Shown here piece after piece: positions 55,345 to 62,556 of a DNA stretch of 64,000 nucleotides. Under the pieces are notes generated by a model that saw only the letters and a program-made list of their open reading frames with translations, had not been told where the DNA came from and did not search any database. The position numbers and the translations under genes are program-made. The stretch lies in the NCBI GenBank assembly GCA_019448215.1, contig CP080408.1, positions 2,976,001 through 3,040,000 of the forward strand. The letters are read 5' to 3'. Positions within the stretch are counted from its first letter, which is position 1, and each line of letters begins with the position of its first letter. Origin of the DNA: Thalassovita mediterranea. Lineage in GTDB: Bacteria; Pseudomonadota; Alphaproteobacteria; Caulobacterales; Hyphomonadaceae.

Positions 55345-55584
55345 ATGAGAAACAGACAGGACGAAACCGCCCGCAAGGATACGCTCGACGAGAAGGCGAA
55401 ACCGCGCACGACGCCGCCAACGGACGATCAGATCGAACAGAAGAAAGCCGAGCGCCGCTCAGGTGACTTTCCGCCCGCCTCCGCACCTGAAGACGACGAC
55501 ATCGAACAGGCTGTCGAACGCGAGATCTGGGACAGGCTGAAGGCAGAGCCCATCAACCGCCGCAGGGACGCGAGTGAAGATTAA
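55345..55584 (+). CDS. Small charged protein, function unknown
   Basis: A 79-residue hydrophilic protein, starting MRNRQDETARK, with many Asp, Glu, Arg and Lys residues and no hydrophobic core, so probably disordered. The start has AGAAAGGG upstream; an earlier in-frame ATG at 55321 is possible. No family recognised. Confidence 0.5.
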   Translation: MRNRQDETARKDTLDEKAKPRTTPPTDDQIEQKKAERRSGDFPPASAPEDDDIEQAVEREIWDRLKAEPINRRRDASED

Positions 55585-55632
55585 CTCTTCAGCCGAATAT
55601 GTGGGACCGCCGGTGTGAGTCTCGTCGGCTCC

Positions 55633-56523
55633 CTAGCAGAAGCGGACGCGGAATGACTTCATGGGAAGAAATGGTTCCCGCTGGCCCTCTGTGACCAACC
55701 ATGCATCCGTAATCTCAAGCAGCCCTGTCCCGCAAATAACCGTCGGCCGCCCCTCGCGCATGAAGATGACCTTGCCGACGTCGCGGATCTCGCAGTGGAC
55801 ATCCTCGACAACCTCAACATTCTCGACGATCAGCTCCTGGCCTTTCGACGTCCTGCAACGCGCGCCCAAATAAGGCGAGCCAACCGCATCGACGAGGCGC
55901 CGGATCTCCTCAGCGCTATTTGACCAGTCGATGGCGTAGTCGTCATCGTCCCGCCAGATCGAATAGGTTGCGTTCGCCTCTTTCTGGGGAACCCCGACAA
56001 TCTCCTCGCCAGCAGCGATCCTCGCGGCGATGTTTTCGGCGAGATCACAATAGTTTCGATTGTTCAGCTCGATCGCCTCGGCAATCTTGAGCGGATAGGT
56101 GACGGGGCTCGTCTGCTGCCCGATGATATGCCCGCGGTCATACTCGCTGGCGCCGAATAGCGCCGTGACGCCGATTTCTTTCTCGCCATTGACCAGCATG
56201 TTCACCAGCGGCGCAAAGCCCCGATAACGCGGCAGCGGCGAGTCATGGAAGACGATCAGGCGCTCGACCGGATGCCTGATGAGCCACCGCCAAGAGATCG
56301 CGAAAACATACTCATCGCCTCTCAGCGCCGGTTCCGCGCCCCTGAAGTCAAATGCGATCCCAGCAGCACGACAGTGCTCAGCGATGTCTTCGCTGAAATC
56401 ATTCTCGATATTGGAGTCCTTGCCGATCACGACGCGTTCGATCACGCCAGGATAGGTCGAGGTCAGCCGGCGGAGGACCTCAAAGCCCTTCTGCGTCATG
56501 ATGTAGAGTACGGCGCTGCTCAT
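55633..56523 (-). CDS. Formyltransferase-like protein (Fmt / sugar N-formyltransferase fold)
   Basis: A 296-residue protein with an N-terminal formyltransferase domain and a C-terminal Fmt-like domain (IDWSNSAEEIRRL, about 200-212). The conserved region is VFHDSPLPRYRG (91-102), with His93 and downstream Asp129. The catalytic Asn that usually stands two residues before the His is Val91 here. Comparable VFH variants occur in some sugar formyltransferases, so activity is possible; the substrate may be an amino sugar. It is the last gene before the orphan guaA-type site. Confidence 0.75.
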   Translation of the reverse strand: MSSAVLYIMTQKGFEVLRRLTSTYPGVIERVVIGKDSNIENDFSEDIAEHCRAAGIAFDFRGAEPALRGDEYVFAISWRWLIRHPVERLIVFHDSPLPRYRGFAPLVNMLVNGEKEIGVTALFGASEYDRGHIIGQQTSPVTYPLKIAEAIELNNRNYCDLAENIAARIAAGEEIVGVPQKEANATYSIWRDDDDYAIDWSNSAEEIRRLVDAVGSPYLGARCRTSKGQELIVENVEVVEDVHCEIRDVGKVIFMREGRPTVICGTGLLEITDAWLVTEGQREPFLPMKSFRVRFC

Positions 56524-56573
56524 CCTGTTCCCCTCCAGTCAATCAGCAAGTCTGGCCCTATCGGGTGGTCCCT

Positions 56574-56587
56574 ATTCCCACTCGATG
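56574..56587. other. Orphan guaA 3'-end sequence, probable island attachment site
   Basis: ATTCCCACTCGATG is the reverse complement of a typical guaA 3' end (codons for IEWE, then stop; the - strand here reads IEWE and TAG). No guaA gene is attached. Genomic islands of many bacteria integrate at the guaA 3' end and leave such a copy at the far edge. The orientation predicts an island to the right with guaA beyond it on the - strand. Confidence 0.5.
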
Positions 56588-56895
56588 ATGAAAGAACTGA
56601 TAAATCGGTATAAAAACAAGCACTTGCGAAAAACCTGTGGAAAAGTACCGTCGTCGATTCCGGCAATATAATTCGGTAGGCAAATCAAATGATGCATGCA
56701 ACTCGCATCGTTGCAGTTGACCCGATTCCGATGCACGGCCTGACCTTAGCCGAATTACAGTGGCGACACCATTTCACACTGACGTCAGCATTGCCTGACT
56801 GAGCCGAAGTAGTGTGATGTCCAACCACAGCGTTCGGCAAGTTACATTACCTCGGACAGAAACCCACCTTGTCCGAGGTTTTGGGACATCCATAG
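56588..56895. other. Non-coding, inverted-repeat-rich island edge
   Basis: No convincing gene is seen here. It holds several inverted repeats: GCATCG/CGATGC (56705-56734), CACACT/AGTGTG (56775-56816), the palindrome TGACGTCA (56780-56787) and GATGTCC/GGACATC (56816-56890). Base composition is less G+C-rich than the flanking genes. It may be remains of a recombination site or insertion element ends. Confidence 0.5.
56850..56883 (+). terminator. Hairpin with T-run at the island edge
   Basis: CCTCGGACA (56850-56858) pairs perfectly with TGTCCGAGG (56870-56878), and TTTT follows. It looks like an intrinsic terminator on the + strand, though no intact + strand gene precedes it. Confidence 0.5.
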
Positions 56896-57195
56896 GCGCT
56901 ACCAGCCCCTAGACCGACACACTCGCCGGATCGCGGTCCTCTCGCAGTTGAGCAGATCGGGGCGCAAACCATCATCATGCGTAACGCCGCCGCCAAAAAC
57001 CTCGTGGGCTCTGGCAAGCCGACCGGCACGGTCTTTCAGGCGCTGCGCTATCTTGGCAAGGATGGGATCGATGCCGATATCGTGGCGCGCCTCGCCAAGA
57101 CGATTGACGCCGACACGCGCCGCGCGCTGCTCAAGGATGCCTTGCAGGCCCCCGGATGGATGCGACCGGTTGGCCAGCAGACTGCGGCAGCCTGA
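56896..57195 (+). pseudogene. AbiEi-like (DUF6088) antitoxin remnant
   Basis: An open stretch after a stop at 56893-56895 ends at 57195. The C-terminal part matches the second half of DUF6088/AbiEi-type antitoxins: RNAAAKNLVGSGKPTG, then FQALRYLGKDGID and APGWMRPV. The N-terminal DNA-binding half is missing; only about 27 in-frame residues precede the conserved part. It is either a truncated gene starting at ATG 56977 (72 residues) or a deletion remnant. The toxin remnant follows three bases later. Confidence 0.7.
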
Positions 57196-57197
57196 CG

Positions 57198-57514
57198 GTG
57201 GATGGGTTCGCGCGAGAAACCGCAGCCATCCGCGCGGAGGCTTTCAGGAGACGGCTGCCCGGATGGGCGTTCGGCCTCCCATCATCGAGAAAGACTTCTG
57301 GGTCTGCTGGACGATCAAGTGCGCTTTCTCACTTGGCGACAGGATACCCGGCCTGATCTTCAAAGGCGGCACTTCTCTCTCGAAAGCCTATGGCCTGATC
57401 CGCCGCTTCACCGAAGAGGCGACGCCAATCTATGTGGATGATCTGCGTCGCTGTTGCGGTCGACCTCGCCAGAGATGGAATAATGATAGGATCGGTTTCG
57501 GCTGTAACAGTTAG
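57198..57514 (+). pseudogene. AbiEii-type nucleotidyltransferase toxin remnant, frameshifted
   Basis: Two adjacent frames together give the N-terminus of an AbiEii toxin. Frame 1 from GTG 57198 reads VDGFARETAAIRAEAF, then the match continues in another frame from about 57245 with QETAARMGVRPPIIEKDFW and FKGGTSLSKAYGLI. One base appears to be lost near 57243-57246. The match ends by about 57440 and the frame stops at 57514; a full toxin has about 300 residues. The GSxxxD-like active-site region is only partly present. It is a dead gene. Confidence 0.75.
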
Positions 57515-57673
57515 CTTTCTATCGTCATTGGCGCCTGCCAAGTGCTGGCAGACACTCCGGAGGGCTATTCGGTAGTAGCGAACTTGAGGGAGAAAAATGT
57601 GCCGCGAGGCAGACGCAATGGAGTGTCGCTCTCCTTTCCCTCCAATTGTCTCGGATCGGCGCTGATTGCCTGA
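57515..57673. other. Non-coding stretch between pseudogenes
   Basis: I see no gene or clear signal here. It contains a short GCCA/TGGC hairpin and seems to be decayed sequence. Confidence 0.4.
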
Positions 57674-57901
57674 TTTTATCTGCGGGATGCGCTTGATGCC
57701 ACAAAATATGTCGCCCTGAGCTTCGTGGCCGGTCTGCTGACAGTAGCCGCAGCAGAAGACATGCTCAAGGAAGCGCACCAAGCTGCATGCGATACGCAAA
57801 GTTCAATGCTCTCTTTCGTGGGTGGTTTCGCGCTGTTCGCACTCGTCTCTGCCGGCCTTAGAACCGTCCTCAAAAATCCGGGTCTGCTTTCCTTGTTCTG
57901 A
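57674..57901 (+). pseudogene. C-terminal fragment of a ZIP-family metal transporter
   Basis: An open stretch of 75 codons begins after an in-frame stop at 57671 and ends at TGA 57899-57901. It reads two hydrophobic segments, YVALSFVAGLLTVAAAEDM and SMLSFVGGFALFALVSAGL, with an AEDMLKEAH motif between, as in the C-terminal part of ZIP transporters near metal-resistance genes. It has no start codon at its 5' end and no N-terminal helices, so it is a remnant. Confidence 0.6.
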
Positions 57902-57919
57902 ACCTCTCGCTGTGGAGGC

Positions 57920-58279
57920 TCAGCAGCCACGGGCCCATGACGCGGCCTCGCCGGTTGCACCGGGATCGAAGCAGCGCATTTCGGCACTGGTCAGTGCACT
58001 GGCGAGCGCACTGCCCCATTCTATCCACTTCCGGTCGCCAATAACAGCGATGCGGTCGAAATCGTAGCGGTGCGCAGTATCCATTTTCAGATCCTCACAC
58101 AGTGCGCCAAACCCCTCATAACCATCGAAACCGGTCAGATCGACGACCAGGCCCTTTCCTCCTTTGGCGATACTGTTGTGAAGCAAGGCATGCATTTGCC
58201 GCATATCTTCCTCGGTCAGTTTGCCCTCGCAGACGATCCCGAGGACATCATCGTATTCTGCTAATGTTTCTTTAAACAT
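57920..58279 (-). CDS. SpoIIAA-like (PF11964 type) STAS-fold protein
   Basis: A 119-residue cytoplasmic protein starting MFKETLAEYDDVLGIVCEGK and containing KGLVVDLTGFDGYEGFGALCEDL, typical of the SpoIIAA-like family with a STAS fold. Function is unknown; some members bind lipid-like ligands. It is four bases after the CDF gene, so it belongs to the efflux operon, and it is the last intact gene of it. It has an early Cys and an unusual CFDP C-terminal region. Confidence 0.8.
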   Translation of the reverse strand: MFKETLAEYDDVLGIVCEGKLTEEDMRQMHALLHNSIAKGGKGLVVDLTGFDGYEGFGALCEDLKMDTAHRYDFDRIAVIGDRKWIEWGSALASALTSAEMRCFDPGATGEAASWARGC

Positions 58280-58283
58280 AGGC

Positions 58284-59216
58284 CTATTCCTTTCCTTGAG
58301 AATTCGAATGCCCGTAAATACCAGCGTTTCGGTGGGCATGATCTTCGTGCTCGAACTCAAGACTCGAATGAGCAATTCCGAAGCGCTCATTCAGGCGCTC
58401 CTTGATCGCGGCCTTGACGGTCTCGATTCGAGACCAGTTTTCCCCTGATACAACCACATGACAGTCAAGCGCTGTCTCATGCTCCTGCATCTGCCAGAGA
58501 TGCACATGATGGACATCCACGACACCATCAACACTTCGCATCGCCTCAATGACGGCACCGTTGTCAATGTCCGGCGGACTTCCCAGCATTAACATATGGA
58601 TCGGCCCGCCGATTTCGCGGAACGACAGATAGAGAATGTATACCGCGATACCGATCGTCACGAGCGGATCGACCAGTCTCCAGTCATAGAGAAGGATGAG
58701 CGTGCCGCCCGCGACAACAGCAACCGACGCAAGCGCATCCGACAGATTGTGCAGAAAGAGTGCCCGGATATTCACGCTCCCTTTCTGCATCGAATAGGTC
58801 AGAAGCGCTGTCAGCGTATCGATGACCAGCGCAACAACCCCGAGAATGACCACTGTCCATCCGCCGACGGCCGGCGGATCAATGATTCGCATGACACCCT
58901 CATACACCAGATAGAGGCCGATAATGATCAAGGAGGTATAATTGATGAGGGCTGCAACGATTTCGATGCGGCCATACCCAAAGGTCATCCGCTCATCAGC
59001 TGGTCGCCGCGCAATCTTGCGCGCAGCGAACGCGATGACAAGCGACGCCATGTCAGAGAAATTGTGCAGGGCATCGGCGATGAGCGCGAGGCTGCCGGAG
59101 AAAACACCTCCGACAACCTGCCCAATAGTGAGTAGTGCGTTTGCCCAGATAGCAATGGACACTCGACGATCACCGCTCTCGGGATCAAGACCGTCATGAT
59201 CATGGGCGTGGCTCAT
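58284..59216 (-). CDS. CDF-family metal exporter
   Basis: A 310-residue cation diffusion facilitator with six helices, which moves divalent metal ions from cytoplasm to periplasm. The transport-site residues are His51/Asp55 (HNFSD) and a second HNLSD in helix 5, the His-Asp-His-Asp pattern also found in zinc-selective transporters. The N-terminus (MSHAHDHD) and C-terminus (HEDHAH) are His-rich. The start at 59216 overlaps the lipoprotein gene by 17 bases. Confidence 0.94.
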   Translation of the reverse strand: MSHAHDHDGLDPESGDRRVSIAIWANALLTIGQVVGGVFSGSLALIADALHNFSDMASLVIAFAARKIARRPADERMTFGYGRIEIVAALINYTSLIIIGLYLVYEGVMRIIDPPAVGGWTVVILGVVALVIDTLTALLTYSMQKGSVNIRALFLHNLSDALASVAVVAGGTLILLYDWRLVDPLVTIGIAVYILYLSFREIGGPIHMLMLGSPPDIDNGAVIEAMRSVDGVVDVHHVHLWQMQEHETALDCHVVVSGENWSRIETVKAAIKERLNERFGIAHSSLEFEHEDHAHRNAGIYGHSNSQGKE

Positions 59217-59448
59217 GATCGGCCTCCTCTTCCAGCACATTGCGCTTGCACTCGAGATAGGCGCGTCGCCGCGCGTCTACCGCGTTTTTGACACGGCTCT
59301 TTGACGGTATCAGGCCGCATTCTTCCCGCACCTTTGCCGCCTGCTCACTTGAAAGGGACGCCATCGCGTTACCGAAACTCCCACAGCCCGTCAGGGCTGC
59401 GAGAGAAACGGACATGATCGCGACGCGAAGGTCACGATGGATGAACAT
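59200..59448 (-). CDS. Small lipoprotein in the metal efflux operon, function unknown
   Basis: An 82-residue lipoprotein. The signal (about 6-21) ends in the lipobox LTGC. The mature part of about 60 residues has two more Cys residues (EECGL and LECKR) that could bind metal or form a disulfide. It overlaps czcA by 17 bases and the CDF gene by 17 bases, so all three are translationally coupled. No family recognised. Confidence 0.75.
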   Translation of the reverse strand: MFIHRDLRVAIMSVSLAALTGCGSFGNAMASLSSEQAAKVREECGLIPSKSRVKNAVDARRRAYLECKRNVLEEEADHEPRP

Positions 59449-62400
59449 GTTCGGCCTCCAGCAAGGAATGGTGAGCTTCCGGTTTCGGGGCGAACCAGCG
59501 ATGAAGGGCTGGCAGGACCAGAAGCGTCAACACGGTCGATGAGACGAGCCCGCCCATAACGACCGTTGCTAGCGGCCGCTGGACTTCCGCCCCGACACCG
59601 GTTGCGAAGAGTAACGGCGCCAGCCCGAGTGCTGTTGTCAGTGCCGTCATCATCACCGGACGTGCCCGTAAGCCTGCCGCCTCGACCGCGAGCGCATCGC
59701 GGTCCCGGCCTTCCCGGGCAAAATCGTCCATGAAACTGACAAGCACCATTCCATTGCCAAGCGCGATGCCGAACAGGGCAATGAAGCCGACCGTCGCGGG
59801 CACGGAAATGGGCAGACCGGCAATCCAGAGCGCCATCGCCCCGCCGGTCAATGCCAGCGGAATGTTGAGCAGGATCAGTATGGCCGACTTCATGCGCCCG
59901 AAGGTCAGAAGCAGGATCAGGAACACGATGCCGAGCGTGATCGGGATCACGACCGCAAAGCGCTCATTGGCCTCCTGCTGCAGCTCGAACTGGCCGCCCC
60001 ATTCGACCCGGTAGCCGGCTGGAAGGTCGAGCTGGTCGGCGACGACCTCCTGCGCATCGGCGACATAACTGCCAATATCGCGCCCCCGCACATTGAGCTG
60101 CACGGTAATGAAGCGCTCACCATTTTCGCGGGTGATCTGCCGGGGACCAACGATTTCCCGGATATCGGCCACGCTTTCGAGCGGAATGCGCGCGCCGCTG
60201 GCCGATTCCAGAATGATCCGTCCAATGGCCTCGGGCGTATCCCGGTCCGCCTCGGCATAGCGCACGATGACAGGGAACTGACGAACGCCTTCGAAAACGG
60301 CCCCCGCCTCGGCCCCGCCGACACCGGAACGCAATGCATCAAGGGCATCCTCCACACTTAGGCCGTAACGGCCAAGCGCCGGACGATTGAGCGAGACCAC
60401 AAGCTGCGGTGCGCCGGTGATCTGGTCGGCCTGGACGTCGGTTGCCCCCGGCACGTCCTGGAGGATCGCCTGCAGCGCCTGTGATCCCTCAAGCAGAACC
60501 TCCGTATCAGGCCCGAAAATCTTGACCGCTAGTTGCGCCTTCGTGCCGGTGAGAAGTTCATCGACCGACATCGCGATCGGCTGACCGACATTGACCCGGA
60601 CACCGGGGAAGCTGCCGAGATTGTCGGATATGGAGGCGCGAAGGTCATCCGGAGTCATCCCTTCTCGCCAGTCACTTCGCGGTTTAAGTGCCACGAAGGC
60701 TTCGATGCTGTTGACGGGGTCGGCATGCGCACCGACTTCCCCGCGTCCGATACGGCTGACGATCGAGCTGATTTCCGGGAATGTCTCAAGCAGACGGTTC
60801 TCGATCCGGGTCGAGGTCTCCTTCGCTTCGGTGAGCGATATGGATGGCGCCATTGTCACCCTGAGCAGGACGTCACCTTCTTCCAGCGCCGGTGTAAACT
60901 CCGAGCCAAGCCGGGTTGCCGATAAGCCCCCAACGAGAAGCAGGACGCCCGCGAGCCCGATGGCCGCAAGGCGTCGCCTGACAAAGAAGGCCGCGAGCGG
61001 CCTGATGCCGCGGGTCAGACGGCTGTCGCCTTCCTTTTCGTTCCTTTTCGGCGCGCGCATCAGGCCAAGCGCCATGGCCGGGGCAATAAGGGCCGCATAA
61101 ATGAGCGACCCCGTCATGGCGAGCGCCGCGGAGGCTGCGAGCGGGCGGAACGTCTTGCCCTCAGTGCCCTGTAGAGAGAACAAGGGCAGGAAGACAATGA
61201 TCACCACCGCCACGGCAGCGATCAACGGCGCGATCACCTCAGCGCTCGCACGCGCAACGGTGGTACGGCTGTCTTCGCCGTCGCGTCGTTCACGGAAGCC
61301 GCGATCGACGTTTTCAGCGATCACAATCGCCCCGTCGACCATCATGCCGATGGCGATGGCCACCCCGCCAAGCGTCATCAGATTGGCACCGATACCTAGG
61401 GCATTCATCGCGACGAAGGCAAAGCCGACAGAAAACGGAATCGACATCACCACGACCAGGCTCGGCCGCCAGCCCCCGAGGAACAGGAAGACGATGACGG
61501 CGACCAGAAGCGCGCCTTGCCAGAGCGCGGTCGTCACGGTGGCCGCTGCCTTTTTCACCAGGGTGCCCTGGTCATAATAAGGTACAGCCTTCACCCCTTC
61601 TGGAAGCGAGGCGTTGATCTCTTCAAAGCGCGCCTGCGCGTTCTCGATGACTTCCGAGGTATTGGTGCCATAGAGTTTCAGCACCAGGCCAGCGACCGTC
61701 TCGCCATTGCCATTGGCGGTTGCAAGGCCCTGCCGGACGCCCCCGCCGATCGCAACTTCACCGAGATCAGCAACGCGAACCGGACGCCCATCCACTGTTT
61801 TCACGGGTGTCTCACGCAGGTCGTCAAGGGTTTTGGCCAACCCGACACCGCGTACCGTATATTGTTCGGCACCGATTTCGATGAACTGGGCCCCGGCAGT
61901 CCTGTTTGCGCTCTCCAGCGCATCGATCACTTCGCTGACGCTCAGATCGTAAGAGATCAGCTGATCGGGATCCAGGCGAACCTGGTATTGTTTCTCGAAG
62001 CCACCGAGCGACAGAACCTCGGTCACGCCTTCGACAGACTGGAGCGGATACTTGATCATCCAGTCGGCAATCTCGCGCAATTCGACGAGAGACCGCTCAC
62101 CTGTCTCGTCCACGAGACGGTAATACATAATGATACCGAGACCGGTCGAAATCGGCCCCATCTTTGGCGTCCCGAACCCGTCGGGTATGGCTTCGCCCGC
62201 TTCGCCGAGGCGTTCGCCAACCACCTGCCGGGCAAAATAGACGTCGGTGCCATCCTCGAAATAGATGTTGATAACGGATAGGCCAAAATTCGAAGTGGAG
62301 CGGATTTCCTCCACCTTGGGCAGGCCGGACATCGACGTCTCGATCGGATAGGTCACATAGCGTTCGACCTCTTCCGGCGAAAGGCCTTCGGTCTCCGTGA

Positions 62401-62545
62401 AGACCTGGACCAGTGAAGGCGATGGATCTGGAAAAGCGTCAACGGGCAGGCTGCGAAAGGCAAACAGGCCGCCGATGGAAAGGGCGAGTGCGGCGATGGC
62501 GGCCAGCAGCCGGCCACCCGCAAGGCGGTGCATCAGATTGATCAT
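59432..62545 (-). CDS. Heavy-metal RND efflux pump, CzcA/CusA family
   Basis: A 1037-residue inner-membrane RND transporter of the heavy-metal group, with twelve helices and two large periplasmic loops. The helix-4 proton-relay segment is AIGMMVDGAIVIAEN (398-412), with Asp404 and Glu411. This A-I-G-x3-D-G-A form differs from the DFG form of zinc/cobalt pumps and from the AIG-x3-DAA form of copper pumps, so metal specificity is uncertain. It forms a tripartite pump with the two genes upstream. Confidence 0.93.
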   Translation of the reverse strand: MINLMHRLAGGRLLAAIAALALSIGGLFAFRSLPVDAFPDPSPSLVQVFTETEGLSPEEVERYVTYPIETSMSGLPKVEEIRSTSNFGLSVINIYFEDGTDVYFARQVVGERLGEAGEAIPDGFGTPKMGPISTGLGIIMYYRLVDETGERSLVELREIADWMIKYPLQSVEGVTEVLSLGGFEKQYQVRLDPDQLISYDLSVSEVIDALESANRTAGAQFIEIGAEQYTVRGVGLAKTLDDLRETPVKTVDGRPVRVADLGEVAIGGGVRQGLATANGNGETVAGLVLKLYGTNTSEVIENAQARFEEINASLPEGVKAVPYYDQGTLVKKAAATVTTALWQGALLVAVIVFLFLGGWRPSLVVVMSIPFSVGFAFVAMNALGIGANLMTLGGVAIAIGMMVDGAIVIAENVDRGFRERRDGEDSRTTVARASAEVIAPLIAAVAVVIIVFLPLFSLQGTEGKTFRPLAASAALAMTGSLIYAALIAPAMALGLMRAPKRNEKEGDSRLTRGIRPLAAFFVRRRLAAIGLAGVLLLVGGLSATRLGSEFTPALEEGDVLLRVTMAPSISLTEAKETSTRIENRLLETFPEISSIVSRIGRGEVGAHADPVNSIEAFVALKPRSDWREGMTPDDLRASISDNLGSFPGVRVNVGQPIAMSVDELLTGTKAQLAVKIFGPDTEVLLEGSQALQAILQDVPGATDVQADQITGAPQLVVSLNRPALGRYGLSVEDALDALRSGVGGAEAGAVFEGVRQFPVIVRYAEADRDTPEAIGRIILESASGARIPLESVADIREIVGPRQITRENGERFITVQLNVRGRDIGSYVADAQEVVADQLDLPAGYRVEWGGQFELQQEANERFAVVIPITLGIVFLILLLTFGRMKSAILILLNIPLALTGGAMALWIAGLPISVPATVGFIALFGIALGNGMVLVSFMDDFAREGRDRDALAVEAAGLRARPVMMTALTTALGLAPLLFATGVGAEVQRPLATVVMGGLVSSTVLTLLVLPALHRWFAPKPEAHHSLLEAEHVHPS

Positions 62546-62556
62546 TTGCAGGTCTC

